Below, one piece after another: positions 20,025 through 30,219 of a DNA stretch of 64,000 bases. The stretch is from assembly GCA_900491605.1 (NCBI GenBank), contig UESW01004079.1, forward strand, positions 1,607,012 through 1,671,011, read 5' to 3'. A program made the position numbers and the translations under genes. The stretch is from Calamus simplicifolius. Its lineage: Eukaryota > Streptophyta > Magnoliopsida > Arecales > Arecaceae. Below the pieces are notes generated by a model. It ran no database searches and was not told the origin of the DNA. It saw only the letters and a list, made by a program, of their open reading frames with translations. Within the stretch, counting starts at the first letter, position 1; each line of letters opens with the position of its first letter.

Positions 20025-21674
20025 ATGGCAGCTCAAGCTAGCTCATCTTATTTAGAAGGTCAATCCACTAATCGACCTCCTTTATTTAATGGAACTAATT
20101 ATAGTTATTGGAAATATAGGATGAAGATTTTTATTCAAGCACTTGACTATGACTTATGGGGAATCATAGTTAATGGTCTACACATACCCACAATTAGAGT
20201 AGACAACATGGTGATTCCTAAACTAGAAACGGAATGGGATGAACATGATAAGAAGTTGACTCAGCTCAATGCTAAAGCATGAATGTTTTGTATTGTTCAT
20301 TGGATGCAAATGAATTTAATCGAATTTCTACATGTATTTCTGTAAAAGAAATTTGGGATAGATTAGAAGTTACCCATGAGGGTACTAATCAAGTAAAAGA
20401 ATCAAAAATTAATATTTTGGTGCATAAATATGAACTATTTAGCATGGAACAAATTGAAACAATTACATGCATGTACACAAGATTCACTGATATTGTTAAT
20501 GGCTTGAAAATCTTGGTAAGACTTATACTAATTCTGAACTTGTGCGTAAAATTCTTAGGTTACTTCCAAGATCATGGGAAGCGAAGGTGACTGCAATCCA
20601 AGAAGCTAAGGATTTAAATGTTTTACCTTTGGAGGAGCTACTTGGATCCTTAATGACTCATGAGCTGACTATGAAACAACATCAAGAGGAGGAAGTCAAG
20701 AAGAAGAAAACTATTGCCCTCAAGGCTGCAGAAAGTGAGAAAAGCTATAGTGATGGTGATGATGATGAGGAGACTGAACTCCTTGCAAAGAAATTCAAAA
20801 GGTTCATGCAAAGAAGAAGACCCATCCACAAGAAAAAGTTTGGAACAAAAATGAAAGGAGAAAAAGAGAAAGAGAAGGACAAAGAAAAAGAAAAAGAGCC
20901 CTTAATATGTTATGAGTGTAAGAAACCGGGGCATTTCAGATATGACTGTCCTCAATTGAAGAAAGTCTACAAGAAGAAGAAGAAGGCTTATGTTGCAACA
21001 TGGAGTGATAGTGAAGAATCCTCTTCCGAGGAGGAACAAAAGGAAGTTGCCAACATTTGCTTTATGACAAACGACGACATTAAGGTAAGTTCTGAAACAC
21101 CTTATAATGATTTCACTTTTGAAGAATTATATGATACATTTAATGAGTTAGTAAGAGATTTTAAGGTTCTGAAAAAGAAAAATAAATCATTGAAAAATGA
21201 TAATCTAAATCTTATCAACGAAAAAGATAATCTTACTCATGAAGTTGAAAAATTGAAATCAGAAAATGAAGCTTTGATTGAAGAAAAAGGATCAATTTCA
21301 ATGAAAATGATAGATTAAAAAGGAAAGTTGATAAATATAAAAATATAGTTGATAAATTTACATATAGTTTTGAAAAACTTAATTTATTATTGAGCAATCA
21401 AAGAGCTATATTTGATAAGGCTGGATTAGGTTATAGGCCTAACATAAAACAAAAGTATGTCAAAAACTTCTTTAGAAAAGAACAAGATAAAAATGAAGTT
21501 TTATGTCATTATTGTAACAAAAAGGGACACAAAGCCTTTGAATGTAATTTTAAGAAAATTAACAAGAATTTAAGTAGTAAAGGAAGGAAAATATGGGTTC
21601 TAAAAGGAATAATCTTTATTGCTACTAACCATGAAGGACCCAAGAAGGCTTGGGTACCTAAATATAAGACTTGA
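20025..21674 (+). pseudogene. SIRE A gag (nucleocapsid)
   Basis: The start ATG (20025) opens MAAQASSSYLEGQSTNRPPL, shared with copy D. The N-terminal part has FNGTNYSYWKYRMKIFIQAL, the copia gag signature. Three reading-frame changes follow: one near 20280, one near 20500-20540 and one after 21318. A highly charged Lys/Glu segment precedes a first CCHC zinc knuckle (CYECKKPGHFRYDC, about 20910). Then come an acidic Ser/Glu stretch and a predicted coiled coil (KKKNKSLKNDNLNLINEKDN). A second CCHC knuckle CHYCNKKGHKAFEC lies near 21505. Gag packages element RNA in the cytoplasmic particle. Two knuckles about 200 residues apart are a noticeable feature. The last stop (21672-21674) separates gag from protease in the same frame. 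Confidence 0.85.
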
Positions 21675-21680
21675 TCATTT

Positions 21681-23325
21681 TTGCAGGAGTGTCTTGCGGC
21701 CAAAAGATCAAAGCGAAAGTGGTATCTCGATAGTGGCTGCTCAAGACATATGACGGGTGACAAGGATCAATTCATCACCCTTGAAAGCAAAAAGGAAGGA
21801 GTTGTTACGTTTGGTGACAATGGCAAAGGCCAGATCATGGAATTTGATAAAATTCAAATAACTCCCTCCACATTTATTGAAAATATATTATATGTTAATG
21901 GTTTAAAGCATAATCTAATTAGTATTAGCCAATTGTATGATAAAGGCTTCAAATATCATTTGAAGCTTCTATTTGCACTGTTTCTAATCCCATTGATAAT
22001 AGCATTGTATTTATTGGAAATAGAAATGGTAATGTGTACTTGATTGATTTAGACAATTTGTCCACTAGTAATCATTGCTTAGTTGCTAATAATGCTAATA
22101 AGAATGAGATTGGATGGCTGTGGCATCGTAGATTAGGTCATGCAAGCACGCACCTAATTTCAAAATTAATCAGAATGGATTTAGTAAAAGGCCTTCCACA
22201 ACTAGATTTTGAAAATAACAAAATCTGTGATGCATGTCAATTTGGAAAATAAACTAGAAACTCTTTCAAAACTAAAAACATTGTTTCCACTTCTAGGCCA
22301 CTTGAACTACTTCACATGGATCTCTTTGGACCTACTAGAACCACTAGTCTAGGAGGAAAGAAATATGGTCTTGTGATTGTAGATGATTATTCTAGATACA
22401 CTTGGGTATTATTTTTAGCTCATAAAGATGAGACCTTTCCAATATTTTTGAAATTCTTCAAGAAGGTCACAAATGAGAAAAATAACACCATAGTGTCTCT
22501 TAGAAGTGATCATGGCACTGAATTCGAAAATTATTTATTCGAAAACTTTTGTATTGAAAATGCATTCATCATAATTTCTCTGCACCTAGGAGACCACAAC
22601 AAAATAAAGTTGTAGAAAGAAAAAATAGAACCTTAGAAGACATGGCATGCACCATGCTATGTGAAAGCAACCTACCAAAGTATTTCTGGGTGGAAGCTAT
22701 AAACACGGCATGTTACATTCTTAATAGAGCTTTAATTAGGCCAATCCTTAAGAAAACTCCTTATGAACTATGGAACAATAGAAAACCAAATATCAGTTAT
22801 TTTTATGCATTTGGTTGTAAATGTTTCATTCATAATAATGGTAAAGATAATCTAGGAAAATTTGATGCAAAATCAGATGAAGGCATATTCTTAGGATATT
22901 CAACATCTAGCAAAGCCTACAGAGTGTTTAATAAGAGAAACTTAATTGTAGAAGAATCTATTCATGTAGTTTTTAATGAATCGTTAGCATCGAGTTCAGG
23001 AAAGATTGATGATGAGGAAGATACAAACATATTAGAAAGGGATATTAAAAAATTGAATATAGATGTATCTTCAGATCATGAACAAGGAGCTAAAGATGAT
23101 GATTCTCCTAGTGTTGATATTGTTGATGCAAATCATAATGATGTAGATCTTCCTAGAGATTGGAGATATGCCTATGGTCATCCAAAAGAATTAATTATAG
23201 GTGATCCATCTCAAGGAGTAAGAACTAGATCATCAATGAGAAACATCAATAATCATCTTGCATTTGTATCTCAAATTGAACCTAAAACCATTGAAGAAGC
23301 TGAAAAAGATAATAATTGGTGTTAG
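21681..23325 (+). pseudogene. SIRE A pol: protease and integrase
   Basis: The protease has its active site in WYLDSGCSRHMTGD (about 21720). Next is the GAG-pre-integrase zinc domain with the H-H-C-C residues in WHRRLGHAS and ICDACQFGK, ended by a TAA at 22250-22252. The integrase core gives HMDLFGPTRT, IVDDYSRYTWV (first Asp) and RSDHGTEF (second Asp). A frame change near 22570-22640 falls at the catalytic Glu block (the ERKNRT box is still visible at about 22618). The final part, 22642-23325, carries YFWVEAINTACYILNRA, KTPYELW and a linker with an Asp-rich stretch. The order protease-integrase before RT marks it as copia. Breaks make it inactive as written. Confidence 0.85.
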
Positions 23326-24804
23326 CTATGCAAGAGGAATTAAATCAATTTACTAGGAATAATGTCTGGTCCTTAGTTGATAGACCTAAAGATCATTCAG
23401 TCATAGGATCAAAATGGGTATTGAGAAATAAATTAGATGAAAATGGTATAGTAATTAGAAACAAAGCTAGATTAGTCGCAAAAGGATATAATCAAGAAGA
23501 AGGAATTGATTTTGATGAAACTTTTGCACCTGTAGCTAGATTAGAAGCAATTAGATTACTACTCTCATTTGCATGTCATATGCATATCAACTTATTTCAA
23601 ATGGATGTTAAAAGTGCATTTTTAAATGGATTTATAAATGTAGAAGTTTATGTTGAACAACCACCTGGTTTTGAAGATCATGAATTTTTAAATCATGTTT
23701 TTAAATTTGCACAAAGCACTATATGGTTTAAAGCAAGCTCCTAGAGCTTGGTATGATAGATTAAACAAATTTCTGATTGAAAATGATTTCACTAGAGGAA
23801 GTGTAGACAAAACCTTATTTTTGAAAAGAAAAGACAAGGATTTATTAGTAGTAAAATATATGTTGATGATATTGTATTCGGTGCTACTAACAATCTCTTG
23901 TGTCAAGAATTTGCTAAGTTAATGCAGGGTGAATTCAAAATGAGCATGATGGGAGAACTCAACTTCTTCCTAGGACTTCAAATCAAGCAAAGCAAAGAGG
24001 GGATTTTCATCAACCAAGCAAAATACACAAAGGAACTTCTCAAGAAGTTTGGAATGGAGTCAATCAAACCTCTTGAAACACCTATGAGTCCTTCATGCAA
24101 ATTAGTCAAAGATGAAGATGGTAAGAAAGTAGATCAAAAGTACTACAGAGGTATGATCGGATCTCTACTTTACTTAACTGCAAGTAGACCAGATATCATG
24201 TTTGCTGTTTGTCTATGTGCTAGATTTCAATCTGAACCTAAAGAATCTCACTTAATTGCAGTGAAAAGAATCTTAAGATATCTAAGTGGAACTAAAAATG
24301 TAGGATTATGGTATTCTAGAGACTCAACACTAAACTTGATTGCATATTCTGACTCTGACTATGCTGATGTAAATTAGATAGAAAAAGTACAAGTGGTGCA
24401 TGTCAATTCTTAGAAGTAACTTAATCTCTTGGTTTAGCAAAAAGCAAAATTCGGTTGCATTATCAACTACTGAAGCAGAATATATTGCAGCTGGAAGTTG
24501 CTATGCTCAAATCCTTTGGATTAAGCGACAACTTGAAGATTATGGCATAACACTTGATAAAACTCCTATTAGATGTGATAATACAAGTGCAATAAATTTA
24601 ACTAAAAATCCAATTCAACATTCAAGAACCAAACACATTGAAATTAGATATCACTTTATAAGAGAACATGTAACTAATAATAAAATTTGTCTTGATTATG
24701 TTAATACTGAAGAACAATTAGCTGACATATTTATAAAACCTTTGAGTGAAGAGAGATTTTGTTATCTTAGAGGTGAATTAGGGATTTGTGACCCTTTGGA
24801 ATGA
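23316..24804 (+). pseudogene. SIRE A pol: reverse transcriptase and RNase H
   Basis: RT reads SKWVLRNKLDENG, ARLVAKGYNQEEGIDFDETF, FQMDVKSAFLNGFINVEVYV and LYGLKQAPRAWYDRL. The catalytic YVDD is present in the DNA near 23860 but in a different frame from the upstream block, so a frame change lies just before it. It resumes at 23898 with LMQGEFKMSMMGELNFFLGL. RNase H has YSDSDYAD (24349 on), interrupted by a stop near 24375; comparison with copy D suggests a missing G at about 24364. It continues with TTEAEYIAAGSCYAQILWIK and ends at 24804 (GELGICDPLE). At least four frame breaks occur, several of them single-base. Confidence 0.85.
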
Positions 24805-25304
24805 TTTTGAAACCCTTAAGGAATGACTATCTAGATCTCTATTAATTTCTTGAGATTCCTTTCATATTTTAAGGACAATTTATCTAGTCATCTATGCAAT
24901 TTGATTCTTCATATTCCAATGATTTTTTTCAAAAATTTATTGACCTTATTTTGAAAAGTTTCGGATGTTTGAAACTCTTTTTTTTTTGAAACTGTCAGTG
25001 GAGTCGACACCTCAATTTAAGAAGTCGACACCTCTTCTGTGTCGCTCTCGGTCCTTGACCTTGGAGCCGATACCCGTATAAGTGGAGTCGACTCCAGTTT
25101 GAGCTCTAACCGTGTTAGCGACTTCGAGTCGACACCCGACTTTGCGGGAGTCGACACCTCGTGGTCCCAAATTGACTTTATTAGGGCAGAGTCGACACCT
25201 TCGTCATTTCTATCGTTTCCAATCCCTTTCCATACTCTCTCCAAACTCTCTCAAAACATCCCTAAGCCAAATTCTCCTCAAATCAAACATTCCCAAGGAT
25301 TTCT
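24805..25304. other. pol to env-like spacer with motif array
   Basis: About 500 bp between the pol stop and the env-like ATG. It holds the 21-bp-spaced array (25000-25199), then a pyrimidine-rich patch with CTCTCTCCAAACTCTCTC (about 25235-25252), a plant Y-patch-like sequence, before the ATG at 25305. An open frame covers part of it but reads the array as a Ser-Thr-Pro/Val-Asp heptad and is not called as a gene. Confidence 0.55.
25000..25199. repeat. 21-bp-spaced motif array ahead of env-like ORF (SIRE A)
   Basis: Seven boxes (GGAGTCGACACC, GAAGTCGACACC, GGAGCCGATACC, GGAGTCGACTCC, CGAGTCGACACC, GGAGTCGACACC, AGAGTCGACACC) start at 25000, 25021, 25063, 25084, 25125, 25147 and 25188. Intervals are 21, 42, 21, 41, 22 and 41 bp, i.e. 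one or two steps of about 21 bp. The same ladder is kept in copy D at 50712-50911. Confidence 0.85.
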
Positions 25305-26696
25305 ATGGCACCTAAGCGAAGGGATCGGTTCTTGGAGCTCCCGTAACCACCGGGAAGCGTACGGCTCGGTGTCCCGTCCGTGAGCCATCTCCAAGCGACG
25401 ATTCTTCCTCAACTCCTTCAGATAATTCTGGTTCCTCATCTCCATAGGTAGATACTTTAGCTGGGAGAGTTATTACTATGGGTAGAAAAGTAGATTTTGA
25501 TTTCTTCGAGGCCGAGGAATTTTCTATTGGAAGACAAATTAAAGAGCTTGGCTAGGACAAGGTCTGTTCGTTGGATGTTCCCACTTATCCGGCCCTAGTT
25601 AAAGAATTCTATTTCAATTTATCAAGGGGAGACGGTGGGATTATCAGTTCTGTTAGAGGGAAGAGAGTTCACCTTACCTTTCAGAGTTTAGGACATCTTC
25701 TGAGCATCCCTGTCATTGGATTAGTTGCTGACATTCATAGTGAGAGGTCTGATGCATTATCAAGGATGTTAGAAAGAGAAGTGTCTGAATTTGAAGAAGT
25801 TAGGGCTAATCAGTTGCCCTTGGAGCTTAGATTACTTCACAACATCTGCAGTATGATCTTATTCCCTAAGACTGGCTGATTTGAGTATGTCTCAGAGCGA
25901 GACATTGTAGTTATGGACAGTGTTCTGACTGGTCAGCCTATTAACCTTGCTGGGATGATGATTTTCTACATGGCTAAGGCTGGGGGTAAAAGGAGATCTT
26001 CACTGCCCTATGGTATGATTTTGACTATGGTGTTTAGAAGTCAAGGTATTGTAATTTCTGATAATGAGCCATCAAAGAACCTTAGACACACTGATTACTA
26101 TAGCTTGGCTACTGTGCACCGGATGGGCTTTGTGAAGGTTAATGGTCAATGGGAGAGGAAAGGTTCTGAATGAGAGAGCCGCTGACATTAGGACTTCTGC
26201 ACCATCTGAGGTTGGTCCATCAGCGAGGCATCCTTCACCAGAGCCTAGCAGATCTTCACCACCTCCTGCTCCTGCTCCTGCTCCAGTTCTTGTACCGCCA
26301 CCTATGTCATCTGTCGGATTTTTAGATATTCAGTTAGAGCAACTCAAGAGTTTACTTGATGCTCAAAAAGAAGAAATGAAGATAGAGTTTGATAGCCAAT
26401 TTATGAATTTGAAAAAAACCCTTTACTCTTTGGATGATCGCATTAGAATGATTGAGTCTACCCTTGGTTCCTCTGCTGAATCCTTAAAAAATGATCTCAA
26501 GAACATATTTGAAGAGCTTAAGGATATTGGTGGAGACTCAGAGACTTACTCCAAATGCAATGCTGAGCTTCAGGAGAAAATTATGAATGCATGTGCATTT
26601 GTTGATAGAAGATTAAAGAAATTTGTAAGGACTCAGAGTGAAGGGATGGCAAGGATTGTAGAAGAACTGCAAAGACGTATTAGAAATAATCTATAA
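25305..26696 (+). pseudogene. SIRE A env-like third ORF
   Basis: The third ORF, characteristic of SIRE elements. The ATG at 25305 (MAPKRR) matches copy D. The body reads VPTYPALVKEFYFNLSRGDG, RGKRVHLTFQSLGHLLSIPV and HSERSDALSRMLEREVSEF, then MDSVLTGQPINLAGMMIFYM and YYSLATVHRMGFVKVNGQW. This resembles the domain called putative plant transposon protein. It is followed by a Pro/Ser-rich linker (EPSRSSPPPAPAPAPVLVPP) and a C-terminal coiled coil (26322-26696; KSLLDAQKEEMKIEFDS and on). No clear signal peptide or transmembrane segment is visible, so 'env-like' is positional only. Breaks: a frame change after the start, TGA at 25877-25879, and another frame change near 26150. Confidence 0.75.
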
Positions 26697-27203
26697 TTAT
26701 CTTGTAATGAAGTGTCTTTGATAATTAGTCTAGTTTGATGTTGATTTATTTTGAAGCTTTAATATAATGATGTATAGCTTGATGTTTGATATAGTAGAGT
26801 TTCATGTTGTAATTTGACTTTTGATGTAATGAACTTATCTTATACTTAATGAATATCTTTTGATCCTTGAAAAATCTATCAATTTTGTCATTTTACTTAA
26901 CCCTTCTTGATCTTTTTGTTGATTACAAAAAGGGGGAGAGTTATGTAAGCATTTCCTAATCGTATATTCATTGAATGTAAAACAAAAAAGAGGGGAGAAA
27001 TATTTAGCTTTTGTATATGCATTGGATCAAGTAAGCTCAATTAAGCTTAATTTATTGGTATCTAATTAACTGCATATAAGGAGAGGCAATTAAAATTGGT
27101 ATCAAACATTAAATTTTTTTGTTAAAAGGAAGAACAATTGTTAAATTGAACATCATAGCGAAAGCTACCTCATTCAGGGGGAGCTTACCTATGAGGGACA
27201 AAC
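26697..27203. other. SIRE A 3' untranslated region with purine tracts
   Basis: Non-coding. It contains purine tracts AAAAAGGGGGAGAG (26927-26940), AAAAAAGAGGGGAGAAA (about 26984-27000) and CAGGGGGAG (about 27175), the expected location of polypurine primers in SIRE. The LTR-start sequence TGTTGACCC does not follow; instead the Tekay LTR begins at 27204. The five bases before it, CAAAC, are the candidate target site. Confidence 0.6.
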
Positions 27204-27456
27204 TGTAACATCCTGAAAACCTTGTAATCTATGGCATTTTCAGTTAAAATGAAAGTCAGAAAGTTTTCTTGATATATGGGTGTGTTGGCCTTTTGATAAA
27301 TGTAAAGAGAAGAAATTTTTGGAGTAAATAAGTATATTTCTAAATGTTAATGAGTCTGATTTGAGAAATTGAGAGACTTAAGTTTAATGGGTTTAAATCA
27401 CAAGAAAAATCAAGTTTAGTTTGAGTTTTATCCTAAAAATGACGTTTTTAGTGGTT

Positions 27457-27636
27457 GGAGTCGACTCCACTCTGATAGGAGTCGACTCCGGCACGTTTTT
27501 AAACTTTCGGCACGCTTAGGAGTCGACCCCTACAGTGCTGGAGTCGACTCCTACCTTTCAGGAGTCGACTCCTACTTTTCTGGAGTCGACCCCTACTTCT
27601 GCTCGAGCCGACTCGCAATCTGTTCGAGCCGACTCC
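27457..27636. repeat. 21-bp-spaced GAGTCGAC motif array in Tekay U3 (5' LTR)
   Basis: Eight 12-bp boxes start at 27457, 27478, 27519, 27540, 27561, 27582, 27604 and 27625; intervals are 21, 41, 21, 21, 21, 22 and 21 bp. Four are the perfect palindrome GGAGTCGACTCC, two are GGAGTCGACCCC, and the last two are CGAGCCGACTCG and CGAGCCGACTCC. The 9-bp spacers differ (for example TACCTTTCA, TACTTTTCT, TACAGTGCT). The array ends about 180 bp upstream of the TATA box. Confidence 0.92.
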
Positions 27637-27815
27637 GCGACGGCAGGTTTTTCTGAGTTAAATCTTGAGAAATTCATATTTAATCCGTTTCAAGTCCGAT
27701 TTGGATGCCGTTTGAACCGTTGGATTTCTAAAATCGAGTTCTTCAAGATGGTAAAGTCTTTTCTTAGAAATGTTACATAAAAGTATAGATTTAAGCGAAA
27801 AAGGATGATCTGGGC

Positions 27816-27822
27816 TATAAAT
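27816..27822 (+). promoter_or_regulatory. TATA box of Tekay LTR
   Basis: TATAAAT, identical in the 3' LTR (near 35716). It lies downstream of the motif array, as expected for an LTR core promoter. Confidence 0.6.
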
Positions 27823-30104
27823 CTATTAAAAAAATGCTATATCAGGGGCAAAAGGGGAAAAGGCTCCGATGTCAATTGCAAATTGTGTTAAGGGCAACTT
27901 AGGAAAGAAAATATAAGGGCAAAATAGCATGGTTATAAGTGAGCCACGTGTTTTCCAAAAAGTGTGTGTTAAGAGTGTGTGAGGGTAAAAGGGAGATTTG
28001 GCATGCCTTAACCCTTAAGTTTCCTATGACTTGGTCCCCAAGTCATTAGAGAAAAAGGGGAACGTGGGTTCAGCCAGAGAAAAGAAAGAAAGAAAGAAAG
28101 AAAGAAGAGAAGAAAAGAGAGGAAAAGGAAGAAGAAGAAGAAGAAAAAGGAGGAAGAAAGAGAAAGGGAAAGGGAAGCTTGGGGGTTTGTGCTCGACTCC
28201 AGGTAAGCTATAGCTTCCCTAGGTCTTGTATGACTTTAGATTTTCTTAGATTAGTGTATTTTGAGGTAATAGTAGAAGTAATCTTGAGTAGAGATTGGGT
28301 GGAAGAAAATAATGAGATATTAGAGGATAGATCATGTATGCATGCACGGTTCATGGGAAAACCTCGTGTGGAGGTAATCCTAATAGCTATTGTATCTGTA
28401 TGTTGACGTAGGTCAAGAGGGTTATTCCAGGGAGCCGAAATACCAGAGTTGAGTACCAGTTGTACCAGTCGAGGAGTAACCTACTAAGGTGAGTGGATTT
28501 CTCATCTAGCAATGAGAGGTTAATTTGAGCTAGTATAATGAGATTTATACCTAGTTATGGTATGTATGTTTAGTTGAGTATTATGTATGTTTTAAATATG
28601 AGAAATGAGAACCTAGTATATGATAATCTGATAAATGAGTTTTGAGCATAAACACATAAGCATGAGTTTCAATGAGGGAATTTTTAATGTATACATGGCA
28701 TATTTGCATGATAAAGCTTTACAAATGATGTATGAGTCATACTGAGCATCAGGCAGCTAGGGGGCTGATCACCCTTTAGACTGTACTGTAGCATGAGCAT
28801 TGCACACTACTATCGAGCCGGCACCTCCTTGCGAACAGATCGTACGATGAACCCCAGAATCAGGGGTGAGTGCATGCCTAACCAGGCCAGTGGGGCTGGT
28901 TGTGAGCAGCCCGTGGGGGCATGAATCATAGCTCAGTGGAGCTGATTACTATATATAGCCCGTGGGGGCAGAGAGAAAACCCGAGGTTCCAGGGTTAAGG
29001 AACAAAGCACTTTGCCAGGTGAACCGCACGGGTAAGGGGTGCTATTTGTGCGGGGATCCTGTTGCTAGTCACGCACCCGATGAGAGTACACCTACAGAAG
29101 GGCGACTGTAGGGTGGTACCTCAGAGGCATTACACACACAGCCCAGCATCATGAGATCTAAAAGCATATGTTGTGATATAAAAAGGGCCAATGGGCCAAA
29201 TAGTTATCCCGAGAGGGAGATCTTACTTGAGATGCCAGTGGGCAAGCAGATCCTGATGGGAGTCTGGGTTGTAGATAAAGAATGCATATCTTCATATTGT
29301 AATGCATGAAGTTTTATTTTAATGAGTTATCTTTCAGTGAAGAGTTATTATAGAGTATTCCAGTACTGATATGTTATTTGAAGAATAAGCTACATTTTAT
29401 TTTATCTGATATCATGTTAAAAATGTACTTTGAGTTGTACAAGTTAAATAGTTTCAGCATACGATTGAAATTAAGAGGTAATGGTTCTCTATTTCTCCAT
29501 AGTTAGATGGTTATCCAGTCACTGGGACTTAGGTCTCATCCCTCTATGATTTAAATGTTCTTTCAGATCAGTGAGTATTTCTGCCAGGATCACAAGATAA
29601 GCAGGACAGGACCCTTAGCTGATGAAGCTTGCTTGGATGCAAGAGTGTTTAAATGCTAGCCTTGTATATTGAGAGAGGGTGGTTTGATAATTGTATTTTG
29701 TATATGTGTATGTGTACAGTGGGATGTAATGATGTTTTAGACCTTTTTGGATATGAATACGAGACTTATGTTTTGGAGAAGATTATGAGTATGATGTGTG
29801 CACTTAGGATTTTAATGTCGAATGTGAATGTGATCTTGTAAACTGCCTGAGGAATGTCATGAAAAATATTATCTGAGCAGGTTGATGCTTAATGTTGATT
29901 GGGTGATTTGTGATATAATTGAGATGAAAGTGAAAAGTTTTTAACAGGATGTGTTTTCGTGTGTCTGCCACTTATGATAATTAGTTGGGGTTCTCTAGCT
30001 CTTTATGGAGCGCTACATAAAGACTAGTAAAACTCTATCCGATTACCACAAGTGTGCAGGTGTGCTGTCGGTGGCCCCAGAGAGGAGGGGGAGCTGACAA
30101 GTTT

Positions 30105-30117
30105 TGGTATCAGAGCC
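30105..30117 (+). other. primer binding site (initiator tRNA-Met) of Tekay
   Basis: TGGTATCAGAGCC begins five bases after the LTR end and matches the 3' end of initiator tRNA-Met. Confidence 0.9.
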
Positions 30118-30219
30118 CTAGGTTATTAGGTCCTAGGGGAATAAGTATGAGTATGAGTCTAGGATGATTGAATGTTTTATGATTATAGCTATTGAATGAT
30201 GAAACTGATGTAATGAATA

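Larger units (their letters stand above)
18453..27203 (+). mobile_element. SIRE-type Ty1/copia retrotransposon A (5' part, interrupted)
   Basis: 5' LTR (18453-19963), primer binding site, gag, pol (protease, integrase, RT, RNase H order, hence copia) and a third env-like ORF followed by a long 3' untranslated part. The copia gene order plus an env-like ORF after pol identifies the SIRE/Maximus lineage. At 27204 a Tekay-type element is inserted. The expected 3' LTR of A is not found to the right of the N gap. A near-relative, D, lies inverted at 49566-57348. Confidence 0.85.
27204..30099 (+). repeat. 5' LTR of Tekay element
   Basis: 2896 bp, from TGTAACATCC to GCTGACA. It contains the 21-bp motif array (27457-27636), TATAAAT (27816-27822), a GA-rich tract (28077-28168), splice-donor-like CAGGTAAGC (about 28200) and AAGGTGAGT (about 28487), and two copies of AGCCCGTGGGGGCA (about 28908 and 28958). 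An 81-codon open frame at 27535-27780 translates the array as ESTPTF-type heptads and is regarded as non-coding. Confidence 0.92.

Noticed and set aside
27457..27636. CRISPR-like array (conserved boxes with unlike spacers)
   Set aside because: Eukaryotic LTR context; boxes only 12 bp and spacers 9 bp; no cas genes.
27535..27780. Heptad-repeat mini-protein (ESTPTF units) in the Tekay LTR, duplicated at 35434-35679
   Set aside because: It is the 21-bp motif array read in one frame. Conserved boxes with changing spacers and LTR location favour DNA sites over coding.
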